A stretch of 64,000 nt of DNA. It comes from Scylla paramamosain. Lineage: Eukaryota; Arthropoda; Malacostraca; Decapoda; Portunidae. Of the stretch, positions 37,980 to 52,868 are shown piece after piece. The DNA lies in the NCBI RefSeq assembly GCF_035594125.1, contig NC_087151.1, forward strand, positions 22,030,069-22,094,068, read 5' to 3'. Numbering within the stretch: the stretch's first letter is position 1; every line of letters begins with the position of its first letter. Under the pieces are notes generated by a model, which made no database searches, was not told where the DNA came from, and worked only from the letters and a program-made list of their open reading frames with translations. Position numbers and translations under genes: made by a program.

Positions 37980-38425
37980 ATGAATGCACGTGAAATACAA
38001 GCCGGTCTAGCAGGCATCTTGGGCAGTTGAATTTATTTTTTAGGCTGTCACAACCAACACCTTGTGACAGAGCTGATAAATCTTGCCAGAAAACAGGAGA
38101 AGCCATGCGTTTTCATTCTAAATACATTGAGTGACTCAAAGACCATGGGCCACTGGATTACTGTTTATCTTAATTTTCAAAGTGGGACCATAGGCTATTA
38201 CGATACCTGTAACTTACATCCCAAATACAATTCCGCCGTCTTACATCATTTCATGCAAACTTGTCCACATATGAAAATTAGCACATTAAATTATCGACTT
38301 CAGGGGTTGAATTCCCTCGTGTGCGGCATTTATTGCATGTTTTTTTGCCTTATACTGAGTTGGCATACATTAAAACGTGCAATGTGCATTATTCACACCA
38401 GCTTCAAAAAGCATCAATATCTATA
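37980..38425 (+). pseudogene. PRO: Adenovirus-type cysteine protease (Polinton PRO), one stop, C-terminus lost
   Basis: A Ulp1/adenain-fold maturation protease that cuts capsid precursors. From ATG 37,980 the frame reads an N-terminal helix (REIQAGLAGILG), a TGA at 38,028, then the catalytic core in the same frame: His in GHWITVYL (residue about 58), Asp in GYYDTC (about 75), Gln in LQGLNS (about 108) and Cys in CGIYC (about 115). All four active-site residues are kept. After FKKHQYLYN (about 38,425) the sequence becomes unrelated GC-rich DNA, so the last part is missing or replaced. It is the last Polinton gene on the right. Confidence 0.85.
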
Positions 38426-38972
38426 TAATGGCAGCTGCGGCATGGCAGCTGCGTGGTGGCGTTGCCACCCACTTTCCTGACGCATTCAGACCTCCCCCAC
38501 CCTCTTCCCTTCCGTCAACCTTGACCATTGAGTGGTGGAGACATTGGAATGTACTGAGATATCGGAGGGAACATGTGATGGCAAGACTCAAACCACCCTG
38601 GCTGTCCAGGATCCACGCGAGTGAAAGGGAGGCCTCCATGGCAATGTCGTCAGAGTCTCCCAGACCACGCGTGTGATGGCGACCGTAATGTGTAGCTGTC
38701 AGTGATCCCAGCTGCCTGCCGTGCCTGATGCGTTCAGTCCCCCCACCCCCTTCCCATTCAATTATTTCCCACCCACCATCATTGATTGATTTAGTCATTC
38801 CATAGCCGCTGAAGGATAAGGAAACACGCCCCCAACTCTCCGCCATCGCCTTCCCGACCCCCCCTCCTTAACATGGGCCCTGGTGACGTCGTCGTGAATG
38901 ATCCGCTCCTCCCCCCGGCGTTAATTTACAGCCAGGGTCGCCATTCGGAAATGGATTGCCACTGAGGCCTCT
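38426..38972. other. GC-rich non-coding tail right of Polinton
   Basis: Balanced to GC-rich sequence with no recognised gene. It holds two related stretches, GACGCATTCAGACCTCCCCC (about 38,479) and GATGCGTTCAGTCCCCCCAC (about 38,728), each after a CAGCTGC or GGCAGC-rich lead and each followed by CTTCCC, suggesting an imperfect internal duplication of about 250 bp period. It may be the Polinton right-terminal region, a separate insertion, or the remains of both. Open frames here on both strands lack motifs. Confidence 0.4.
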
Positions 38973-39088
38973 GGAAAATTGTCATGGGAGTCGCCCATCC
39001 TAATTTGGCATTGCCATGGGAGTCCCCATTCCATGGGGATTCCCATGGCATGCCAATTTAGTATGGGCAACTCCCATGGCAATTTCCC
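38973..39088. repeat. 116-bp near-perfect palindrome
   Basis: The left arm (38,973-39,029) and right arm (39,032-39,088) are reverse complements with only a handful of mismatches. The centre is CCCCATTCCATGGGG. Within each arm GCCATGGGAGT/ACTCCCATGGC is itself repeated, and AATTTGGCATTGCC pairs with GGCATGCCAATTT. It would fold into a long hairpin on either strand. It lies immediately before satellite resumes and could be a foldback/MITE-like element or a terminal structure. Confidence 0.85.
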
Positions 39089-39094
39089 TACTAC

Positions 39095-42041
<2,947 letters not shown>

Positions 42042-42527
42042 TGTAGCGGGACACAAGTCACCGCTCCTTGCACTCCGTTTTCTGTTTTATTTATCACCCT
42101 TTCGTTTTCACTCTCTCTACTGCACAGACTTTTATCTTTCATCTCTTCTTCCTCACTTTATACATATCTCTTACTTTACACATTCTGTGCACGCTCTTTG
42201 ACACATGTGTTACACATCTTATCAACACATCTTATTACTCCTTTCCTCACACAGACATACACACACACATACACTCTCTTTTTTCCATAATTTTGTATAT
42301 TTATAATTTAGTGTGTTAAGTAATTTTTGTATATATTGTTCATATTTTTACCTGAATAAACAGAGAATACCCAGGCTAAATTTCCTTTGCCAGAGCTACA
42401 CAGTTATGACACTGGAGATGTTACCCTTCAAGGACTAAACACTGTTATGACCAAGTCGTAGTTGGGAGCCTAAACTTCTCGCTTGAGCAACTTACGGGCG
42501 GCCAAGTAGCACCTCACCTTCGCTACA
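42042..42527. mobile_element. Solo LTR with 4-bp target duplication
   Basis: A 486-bp segment unlike the satellite begins TGTAGCG and ends CGCTACA, a perfect 7-bp terminal inverted repeat with the TG...CA ends of LTR retroelements. The sequence GCTC flanks it on both sides (42,038-42,041 and 42,528-42,531). The satellite monomer continues across the duplication in phase (AAGCTC, then GCTCAAAAACGCTC). Inside are a pyrimidine-rich first half, TATATT/TATATA boxes and AATAAA (42,355-42,360) near the expected R-region end. No internal coding region remains, so it arose by recombination between the two LTRs of a full element. A 4-bp duplication fits Gypsy/BEL-type elements. Orientation is suggested as plus by the AATAAA only. 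Confidence 0.88.
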
Positions 42528-45500
42528 GCTCAAAAACGCTCATAATACAAGATTCTCGTAATGTCTTTTATTTCCCCATACAGGGCACTTTCCAAGCATT
42601 TTGAGGTTTTTGTACGTAACAAGTGTGAAAACACTCAATATACTTTTTTTTTTTGTAATGTTATTGTTTCTCTATTTGTGTGTTTTGCTTGCGTGTTAGC
42701 GTTTTGATATGTAAATAGCTCCAAAAAAGACTCAAATGACACATTTTTGGTAATATTGTGTTCTTTTCCAATATAGCATATTTTTCATGGGTTTTAGGTT
42801 TTTTTGCCTAACAACCTTACAAACACTCAAAAAGCACGCTACTGTAAATGCCGTTTTCTTTCATCTTATAGAGTGGTTTGCATGCATATTGGGTTATGGC
42901 AACTAAGAATGTGAAATGCACTCAAAATGCACGTTTTCTGTATTTTTTTTCTTTTTTTTTTTTTTTGTAAGGAATTCTGTTCATGTATTTTAGTGCTTTC
43001 GTACCTAATAATAAATATTTCTCGTAACATATTTTTTTTTCCGACATGTAAAGTTGTTCACATCATTTTGCCTTTTTTTTACATAACATGCTCAAAAATT
43101 CTCAAAATGCTTGTTTTATTGGTAGTTATTCTGCTTTCTATACAGGGTTGCATGACTTTTAACATTTTGTTAAGTAAGTAGCTCAAAACACTGATAAGAG
43201 ACGTTTTTAGTAATGTTTTTTTTCTTTTTCTCCATTTCCCATATAAGGTACTTTCCATGCTTTTTTTTTTATCGTTTTCATGCCTAGCACGCTCACAAAC
43301 ATTCAAAAGACACATTTTTTGAAATCTCCTTTCGTTTTCTCATATAGAGAGCTTTGCATGGTGTTTTGCGTTATGGGAGCTAACAATGTGAAATACACCC
43401 AAAATACACATTTTTGGTAATATTGTTCTGTTTCTTCATAAAGAGTTTTAGCATCTTTGTACCTACGAAGCCCGAAAACACTCATACGACAAGTTCCTTA
43501 TAATGGCGTTTTGTTTAGCAATATAGGGTATTTTGAATACATTTTGGCGATTTTGTACATGATTTATTACCTAAGAAACAAAAAAAAGAAAAAAAAAACA
43601 CTCATAATACACAATCCTCGTAATATAGTATCGCTTCCCTAAATAGGGAACTTTGCATGTATTTTGGCGTTTTTTTTTAAGTAATAGGCTCAAAAAAACT
43701 CAAAAAAATTGTTCGTGGTAATATTATTCTGCGTCTCCATATAGAATGTTTTGCCTGCGTTTTAGCGTTTTAGTACGTAGGTAACCCAAAAACATTGAAA
43801 AAGAGACATTTTTGGCAATGTTTTTGTTTTCTCATATACGGTGCTTTCCATGCTTTTTTTTAGTGTTTTGATGCCTATCACTCTTATAAACACTAAAAAG
43901 ACAAGTCTCTGGAAATCTCGTTTCCTTTCCCATATAGTGTGCTTTGCTTTGAATTTGGCGTTTTGATACCTAACAATGTGAAATACACTCTAAATACATC
44001 CTCTTGGTAATATTGTTCTGTTTCTCCATATAGAGTGTTATTTATGCATTTTAGCGTTTTAGTATCTAAGGAGCTCAAGACCACTGGTAATACACATTTT
44101 TCGATTTTTTATTTTTTTTTTTCGTCTCCCCATACAGGCTACTTTTTATGTATTTTTTTGCGTTTATGTACTCAATGAGCATAAACAAATATTCAAAATA
44201 CTTTTTTTTGGTAATGTTATTCTGTTTCTGCATTATAGATGTTTTTGCATGCGATTTTGCGTTTTGGTGCGTAAGTAGCTCAAAAACACTGAAAGGGGTA
44301 TTGTAGGATCGCTAATCCCGTGTTAAATTGCATATGTTTTGTCCATGCCTTTTAGCGTTTTAGAACCTAGCACGCTCATAAATAGTAAAGAGACACGTTT
44401 CTGGAAATCTCGCTTCCTTTCCCCCATAAAGGGTGCTTTGCATTCAGTTTGGCGTTTTGGTACCTACCAAAGTGAAATACACTCAAAATACACATTCTTG
44501 TTAAAGTTGTACTGTTTCTCCATATTGAGTGGTATTTATGCGTTTTAGCGTTTTGGTGTCCAAGAAGCTCAAAACCATTGCTAATACACGTTTCTGGTAA
44601 CTTTTTTTTTTCTTTTTCTCGTTTCTCGCATGCATTTGGCGTTTGTCTTCGTAACAAGCTCAAAAAAAAAAAAAAAATCAAAACTCTTGTTTTTGATAAT
44701 GTTATTCTGTTTCTACATAAAAGGTGTTTTCCATGCGTTATAGCGTTTTAGTATGTAAGTAGGTCAAAAACACTCAAAAGAAACTAACAATGTGAAATAC
44801 ACGTAAAATACATGTTTTGGTAATATTTTTTTCTGTTTCTCCAAATGGAGAAACATGCATGCATATGAATGTTTTGGTACCTAATGAGCTCAAAAAACAC
44901 TCGTAATACGCGTTTTTCGTTTTTTTTTTTTTTTTTTTTTCGTTTCCGCATTTAAAGTAGTTTGAAGTATTTTGGCCTTTTGTAAGTAACATGCTCAAAA
45001 ACATTCAAAATAATTGTTTTTGGTATTTATTTTGTTTTTCATAGAGATACATGCGTTTTAGCGTTTTCATACGTAAATAACTCAAAACACTGGAAAGAGA
45101 CGTTTTTAGTAATGTTCTTTTGTTTTCCCATATAGGGTGCTTTCCATGCTTTTTAGCGTTTCGATGCCTAGCACGCTTGCTAACACTTGAAAGACACGTT
45201 TCTGGAAATCTCGTTTTCTTTCTCCATATGGGATGCTTTCTATGCATTTTGGCGTTTTGGTATCTAACAATGTGAAACACATTCAAAATATACCTTTTTT
45301 TTTGTTGTTGCTGCTCCTCCATGAAGAGTGCTATTCATGCTTTTTAGCGTTTTGGTACCTGAGAAGCTCAAAAGCTCTCTTAACACATGTTTCTCGTAAT
45401 GTCTTCTCCTTTCCCCATATAAAGTACTTTCCACGCATTTTTGGCATTTTTCTACGTAACAAGCTCAAAAACACTCCAAATACACGTTTTTATTAGAAAT

Positions 45501-48500
45501 ATACTGTTTTTCCATGAAGGACGTTTTACATACGTTTTAGCGTTTTGATAAGTAGCTCAAAACACTTAAAAGAGACATTTTTGTTGAAGTTATTTTGTTT
45601 TTATTTATAAGGTGTTTTCCATGCTTTTTTAGTATTTCAGTTCCTAGCGCGTTCATAAACTCTGAAAAGAAATGTTTCTGGAAATTTCATTTAGTATCCC
45701 AATATTAGCTGTTTTTGTATGCTTTTTTGACGTTTTGGTACCTAACTAACAAAGTGAAAACACTCAAAATACTTCTTTTTGGGTTACGTTATTTTGTTTC
45801 ACTATAAAAGGTGTTTTGCATGCGTTTTAGCGTTTTCGTACATAAGTGGTTCAAAAACACTCAAGAGACACGTTTTTCCTAATATTGTTTTATTTTTCCA
45901 TACAGGGTGGTATCTATGCTTTTTAACGTTTATCGTGTCTAACACACTTAATATAATCACAAAAGACACGTTTCTGTTAATGCCGTTTCCTTTCCCCATG
46001 TAGGTGACTTTCAATGCATTTTGGAGTTTGGTAACTAACAATGGGAAAAACATTCAAAATACACGTCTTTGGTAATGAAGTTTTATTTCACTATACAGAA
46101 TGCTATTGATGCCTTTTAACGTTTTGGTACCTAAGAAGCTTAATAACTCTCATTACACACGTTTCTCTTAATATTATTTTCTTTCCCCATATAGAGTACT
46201 TTCCATACATTTTAGAATTTTTGTATGTAACAAGCTCAAAACCTCTGAAAATACCGTTTTTTTGGTAAACTTATAATGTTTTTCCATAAAGGGTGTTTTG
46301 CCTGCGTTTTAGCTTTTTGGTACGTAAGTAGCTTAAAAAACATCGAAAAGATAAGAATTTGATAATGATGTAGTGTTCTTCTACATAGGATACTTTCAAT
46401 GCTATCTAGCTTTTTGGTATCTAAACATGCCATAATCACTCAACAAACACGTTTCTTAAAATGTCATTTCCTTTCCCCATATAAGGTGCTTTACATACAT
46501 TTTGACATTTTGGTATATGACAATGGGAAATGCACTCAAAATACATGTTTTTTTTGGTAGTGTTGCTCTATTTGTCCATGTAGAGAGCTATTCATGCTTT
46601 TTAGCGTTTTGGTACTTGAGAAGCTCAAAAATATTCTTAATATACTTTTCTCGTAATGTTATTTTGTCTCCCCATATAGGTTGTTTGCATGCATTTTGAC
46701 GTTTATGTACACAACAAGCTCAAAAACATTAAAAACACTTGTAATTTTTTCTTAAGTAAAAATACTTGGTAATGTTACTTTGTGTCTCCACAAAGGGTGT
46801 TTTCCGTGCGTTTTAGTATTTTGGTACATATGCAGCTCCAAAAAAAAAAAGAAAAAAAAATCAAAAGACTTTTTTTTGTTTTCCCATATAGGATGCTTTC
46901 CAAGATTTTTAAAGTTTTGCTGTGTAACATACAAAACATACTCAAAAGATATGTTTCACTTAATATCGTTTCTTTTTCTCATATAGGGCACATTGCATGC
47001 ATTTTGGCGTTTTGGTACTTAACAGTGTAAATAAAAACAAAAAAAAAAACACTCAAAATACACATTTTTTGGTAACATTGTTGTTTCTCTATATGAAGAG
47101 TTATTCAATGCTTTTTTGCTTTTTTTTTTTTGGTACTAAGAAGCTCAAAAACACTCCTAAATCAAGTTATTCGTAGGGTCCTCTTGTTTCCCCCTTCTTC
47201 CCCTGTTTCATTTTTGTATTGTTATTCTGTTTCTCCGTATAGAGTGTTATTCGTGCGTTTCAGTGTTTTGGTACCTAAGAAGCTGAAAAATATTAAGAAT
47301 ACACGTTCCTCGTAATGTTCTTTAGTTTCGCGATGTAGTGTACTTTGCAAGCTGAAAACACTTAAAATACTTGTTTTTGGTAATGTTTGGTAATGTTAAG
47401 TAGCCCAAAAACACTCAAAAGGAACGTTTTTTGGTAATGTTATTTTGTTTTCCCATATCGGGTGCTTTCGATGCTTTTTAGCGTTTTATTGTCAAACATG
47501 CACAAAAACACTTATAGGATACGTTTCCTGTAAAGTCGTTTCATTTCACCGTAGAGGTTGCCTTGCATGCTTTTTGGCGTTTTGTTATTTAATGATGTTA
47601 AAAAACACACAAAATACACTTTTTTCTTTTGTATTCTTAATCTGTTTCTCCATATTGAGTGTTATTCATGTGTTTCAGCGTTTTGGTACATAGCTCAAAA
47701 AGAGGCTCAAAAACACTAAATATACACGTCTCTCGTAATGTTCTTTATTTTTGCGATGAAGTGCACTTTTAATATATATTTGTGTTTTTTTTACGTAACA
47801 AGCAAAAACAAAAAAAAAAAAACAGAAAATGCACGTTTTTATTAAAGTTGTTATTTTTTCCCTATAAAAGATGTTTTGCAAGTGTTTTAGCGTTTCGGTA
47901 CGTAAGTACCTAAAAAACACTCAAAAGACACGTTTTAATATTTTTTTTTTCCATATTGAGTTTTTTCCATGCTTTTTAGTGTTTTCGTGCCTTCAAAGAA
48001 CATTCAAAAAGACATGTTTATGTAAACGAAATTTCAGTTCACAATTGAGGGTGCTTTGCATGCTTTTCGGCGTTTCGATATTTAAGAATGTTAAAAAACA
48101 TTTGATAATGTTGTTCTCTATCCGAGATAGAGTGCTATTCATGCGTTTTCATGTTTCTACATATAGAGTGTTGTTGAGAATTTTGTTAGCTAAGGTTTAA
48201 TAATTCATAATACGTGTGTATTAATAATGCAATATTATTGTAATTAATATTGTTGTTAACTTTCATCATATAAGGTCCATTGCATGCATTTTGCTGTTTC
48301 TGTACCTAACGATCTGAAAAATCATCGTAATACACATTTTTGATAATGGTATTCTGTTTCTCCATAATGGGTGTTTTGCATGAATTTTACCATTTTGGTA
48401 CGTAAGAAGCTCAAAAACACACAAAAGACACCTTTTTTGTAATGTTGTTTTGTAGGATACTTTCCAAGCATTTTTATTGTTTTGGTGCATAAAACGCTAA

Positions 48501-49297
48501 AAACAAAAAAAAAAACTTTTCTGGTAATGTCGCTTCTTTTTTCTATATAGAGTGCTTTGCATGCGTTTTGTCAGTTTGGTATCAAACAATGTAAAAAACA
48601 CTCAAAATACACGTTTTTGGTAATGTTCTAATTCTCCACATAGACGGTTATTCAACGCATTCTCGCATTTTGGTACATAAGAACCTCAAAAACACTGCTT
48701 ATACACGTTTCTCGTAATGCTCTTTCGTTTTCACATACCGGGTACTTTGCATGCATTTTAACGTTTATGTACGTAATAAGCTCATAAACACCCAAAATAC
48801 TTGTTTTTGGTAATGTTACTCTGTGTCTCAATGAAGAGGGTTTTACATCCGTTTCAGCGTTTTGGTAGGTAAGTACCTCAAAAACATTGAAAAAGGAACG
48901 TTTTTCATATTTTTTTGTTTTCCAATATAACGTGCTTTCCATACTTTTTTCGCGTTTTGTTGTCTAACATGTACAAAAATAATTATAAGATACGTTTCTT
49001 GTAATGTCTTTTTATTTCAACATAGAGGGTGTTATGCTTGCATTTTGGCGTTTTTTTTTTTTTTTCTAGCTATGTGAAAAACATTAGAAATACATATTTT
49101 TTGTAATGTTGTTCTGTTTCTCCACATAGTGCTATTTACACGTTTTAGCGTTTTGGTGCGTAAGAAGCTGAAAAACACTCAAAATACACGTCACTCGTAG
49201 TGTTCTTTTGTAGCGGTTTCGTATGTAACAAGCTCATAAACACTGCAAATACACCTTTTTGGTAAAGTTAATGTGTCCCTCTATAAAGGGTGTTTTG
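42528..49297 (-). repeat. 96-bp satellite array (5-monomer type), inverted
   Basis: Minus-oriented monomers. The CTAGCACGCTCATAAA-type monomer recurs near 43,283, 43,873, 44,366, 45,167 and 45,641, consistent with multiples of a unit near 0.5 kb. Many poly-T expansions occur at the same monomer positions. No gene or RNA is seen in this long stretch; short frames with recurring words such as KHPLWRN are satellite translation. Confidence 0.88.
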
Positions 49298-49692
49298 CAA
49301 AGCATCCTATAAGGGGTAAGGATACAAGATATCCCCCCCCAAAAAAAACGTATCTTTTGAGTGTTTATGAGCGTGTTGAAATGGTGAAATGCTGAAAAAA
49401 AACATGGAAAACACCCAATATAGGGGAAAAAATACCAAGAAAGTGTCTTTTTTTTTTTTTTTTACGCCTTACATACCAAAATGCTAAAATGCGTGTAAAA
49501 CGCCCTTTATGAAAAAAAAAAGAATATTATTTCTGTTGAGATTGTTATGCATAGAAAGTACCTTAGATAGGGCAACGAAAACACATCACGAGAAACCTGT
49601 ATTAAAAGTGTTCTAGAGCTTCTTAGGTATCAAAAGGCTAAAACGCATGAACAACACTCTATAAAAAGAAACAGAACATGACCAAAAAACGT
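49298..49692 (+). repeat. Small inverted satellite segment
   Basis: About four monomers in plus orientation inside a minus-oriented array. The left junction is at TTTTGCAAAGCATCC and the right junction at ACGTGTTCTTTGCATGC. Both junctions fall at GCA/TGC words that are shared by the two orientations, as expected for an inversion or template switch using short homology. Confidence 0.75.
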
Positions 49693-50507
49693 GTTCTTTG
49701 CATGCATTTTGGCATTTTTGTATCTAACAAAGTGAAATACACTTAAATTACACGGTTCTGGTAATGTTCTGTTTTCCTTTTATTATTTTTTTTCCATATA
49801 GAGTGTTACTCATGCGTTTTCGTGTTTTAGTACCTAAGAAGATCAAAAACACTCATAATGGACGTTTCTTGTAATGTCTTTTCGGTTCCTCATATAGAAG
49901 TACGTTTTTGACGTTTTTGTACATAACAAGCTAAAAAAAAAAAAACATACAAAATACTTGTTTTTGGTAATGTTATTGTCTTACTCTATATAGAGTGATC
50001 TGCATGCGTTTTAGCGGTTTGGTACGTAAGTAGTTCAAAAACACTGAAAATACACTATTTTGGTAATTTTCTTTTTCTTTACATATATGGTGTTTTAGAT
50101 GCTTTTTAGCGTTTTGGTGCCTTACACGCTTACACTCAAAAGACTCGTTTCTTGAAATCTAGTTCCCTTTCCCCATAGAGGGTGCTTTGCATGCATTTTT
50201 TGCTTTTTAGTACCTAACAATGTTAAATACACTCAAAATACACGTGTTTGGTAAAGTGGTTCTGTTTCTCAATATAACAAACTATTCGTGCCTTTTAGCG
50301 TTTTGTTACCTAAGAAGTTAAAAAACTCTCATAGGAGTAATACGTGTTTCTCGTAATGTCTTTTTGTTTCTACATGTGGTACTTTGCATGCATTTTAGCG
50401 TTTCATAAAGTGTGTTTTGTATGCCATTTTTGTTTTGGTACATAAGAAGTTCAAAAACTGAAAAAAAAAAAAATACAATTTTTTTTCGCAATATTTTTTT
50501 TTTTTTT
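49693..50507 (-). repeat. 96-bp satellite array (5-monomer type)
   Basis: Minus-oriented monomers between the small inverted segment and LINE copy E. They end in a T-rich run where the LINE poly-A tail (read on the minus strand) begins. No gene is seen. Confidence 0.87.
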
Positions 50508-50540
50508 TTTGTTATGTAGGAAGGACACTGGCCAAGGGCA

Positions 50541-52610
50541 ACAAAAATCTAATAAAAAAAATGTCCACTGAAATGCCAGTCCCATAAAAGGGTCAAAGCA
50601 GTGGTCAAAAATTGATGAATAGGTGTCTTAAAACCTCCCTTTTGAACGAATTCAAGTCATAGGAAGGTGGAAATAGAGAAGCAGGCAGGTAGTTCCAGAG
50701 TTTACCAGAGAAAGGGATGAATGATTGAGAATACTAGTTAACTCTTGCGGTAGATAGGTGGACAGAATAGGGGTGAGAGAAAGGAGAAAGTCTTGTGCAG
50801 CGAGGCCGCGGAAGAAGGGGAGGCATGCAGTTAGCAGGATCAGAAGAGCAGTTAGCATGAAAATAGCGGTAGAAGACAGCTAGAGATGCAACATTGGGGC
50901 GGTGAGAGAGAGGCTGAAGACAGTCAGTTAGAGAAGAAGAGTTGATGAGACGAGAAGCTTTTGATTCTACCCTGTCTAGAAGAGCAGTATGAGTGGAAGC
51001 CCCCCAGACATGTGAAGCATACTCCATACATGGATGGATAAGGCCCTTGTACAGAGTTAGCAGCGGGGGGAGTGAGAAAAACTGGCGGAGACGTGTCAGA
51101 GCACCTAACTTCATAGCTGTTTTAGCTAGAGATGAGATGTGAAGTTTCCAGTTCAGATTATAAGTAAAGGACAGACCGAGGATGTTCAGTGTAGAAGAGG
51201 GGGACAGTTGAGTGTCATTGAAGAAGAGGGGATAGTTGTCTGGAAGGTTGTGTCGAATTGAGAGATGAAGGAATTGAGTTTTTGAGGCACTGAACAATAC
51301 CAAGTTTGCTCTGCCCCAATCAGAAATTCTTGAAAGATCAGAAGTCAGGCGTTCTGTGGCTTCCCTGCGTGATATGTTTACCTCCTGAAGGGTTGGACGT
51401 CTATGAAAAGACGTGGAAAAGTGCAGGGTGTTATCATCAGCGTAAGAGTGGATAGGACAAGAAGTTTGGTTTAGAAGATCATTAATGAATAATAAGAAGA
51501 GAGTGGGTGACAGGACAAAACCCTGAGGAACACCACTGTTAATAGATCTAGGAGAAGAACAGTGACCGTCTACCACAGTAGCAATAGAACGGTCAGAAAG
51601 GAAACTTGAGATGAAGTTACAGAGAGAAGGATAGAAACCGTAGGAGGGTAGTTTGTGTCACACTCTATCAAAAGATTTTGATATGTCCAAGGCAACAGCA
51701 AAAGTTTCACCAAAATCTCTAAAAGAGGATGACCAAAACTCAGTAAGGAAAGCCAGAAGATTACCAGAAGAGCGCCCTTGACGGAACCCATACTGGTGAT
51801 CAAATTATAAGGTTGTGAAGTGATAGATGTTTAAGAATCTTCCTGTTGAGGATAGATTCAAAAACTTTAGATAGGAAAGAAATTAAAGCAATAGGACGGT
51901 ATTTTGAGGGATTAGAACGGTCACCCTTTTTAGGAACAGGTTGAATGTAGGCAAACTTCCAGCAAGAAGGAAAGGTAGATGTTGACAGACAGAGCTGAAA
52001 GAGTTTGACTAGGCAAGGTGCAAGCACGGAGGCACAGTTTCGGAGAACAATAGGAGGGACCCCATCAGGTCCATAAGCCTTCCGAGGGTTTAGGCCAGCG
52101 AGGGCATGGAAAACATCATTGCGAAGAATTTTAATAGGTGGCATGAAGTATTCAGAGGGTGAAGGAGAGGGAGGAACAAGCCCAGAATCGTCCAAGGTAG
52201 AGTTTTTTTCAAAGGTTTGAGCAGAGTTCAGCTTTAGAAATAGATGTGATAGCAGTGGTGCCATCTGGTTGAAATAGAGTAGGGAAAGAAGAAGAAGCAA
52301 AGTTGTTGGAGATATTTTTGGCTAGATGCCAGAAATCACGAAGGGAGTTGGATCTTTAAAGGTTTTGACATTTTCTGTTAATGAAGGAGTATTTGGCTAG
52401 TTGGAGAACAGACTTGGCATGGTTCCGGGCAGAAATATAAAGTCCATGAGATTCTGGTGATGTAAGGCTTAAGTACCTTTTGTGGGCCACCTCTCTATCA
52501 TGTATAGCACGAGAACAAGCTGTGTTAAACCAAGGTTTAGAAGGTTTAGGATGAGAAAAAGAGTGAAGAATGTATGCCTCCATGCCAGAAACTATCACCT
52601 CTGTACACAA
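50541..52610 (-). pseudogene. LINE E reverse transcriptase and C-terminal tail
   Basis: RT palm and fingers are in three main frame blocks. 52,610-52,356 is the linker (HSFSHPKPSKPWFNTACSRA). 52,300-51,800 holds YGPDGVPPIVLRNCASVLAP, CWKFAYIQPVPKKGDRSNPS and YRPIALISFLSKVFE. A short shifted block follows, then 51,576-50,734 (280 codons) with SGVPQGFVLSP and the catalytic YADD at residues 45-48. The tail includes PCMEYASHVWGAS, ALLDRVESKASRLINSS and HPYSVHLSTARVN, then a stop and the last residues in the same family layout. The catalytic box is kept, but frameshifts near 51,800 and 51,570 and a stop near 50,734 make it non-functional. Confidence 0.87.
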
Positions 52611-52868
52611 ACCTCAGCACACAAAAACGGATCTCTGACACGGAATCAGTAGTCAATCCAAGGAAAATCAGCAAAATACCTCCTCAGGTCCCCCTAACTA
52701 GCAGAGGCAAAACGCCAGAGGCACCTTCGCTTAAGGGGGATCCTATGTAGGGATTGGAGTGATAGGACAAGATAAAGATATGAGATTGTGATCGGAGGAG
52801 CCCAACGGAGAAGAAAGGGTGACAGCATAAGCAGAAGGATCACGAAGGGTAACAGCATAAGCATAAGG

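Larger units (their letters stand above)
28705..38425 (+). mobile_element. Polinton/Maverick element, decayed and truncated
   Basis: A single plus-strand gene cluster gives the Polinton signature: protein-primed DNA polymerase B, A32-type ATPase, DDE integrase with chromodomain, small basic protein, minor and major capsid proteins, and an adenovirus-type protease. Polintons usually run 15-20 kb with long terminal inverted repeats. Here about 9.7 kb remains, and I see no terminal inverted repeat or 6-bp target duplication. Polymerase B starts only at its internal zinc finger. The satellite phase differs across the borders. Most genes have stops or frameshifts, so this is a relic. Base composition is clearly more balanced than in the satellite. 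Family assignment is firm; the exact outer limits are not. Confidence 0.9.

Noticed and set aside
28705..38425. An active or complete Polinton
   Set aside because: Stops and frameshifts break all genes except the ATPase, the start of the polymerase is missing, and no terminal inverted repeats are visible.
38377..38846. Open frames of 99 and 141 codons on opposite strands right of the protease
   Set aside because: No motif, overlapping on both strands in GC-rich DNA, and one begins inside the protease remnant.
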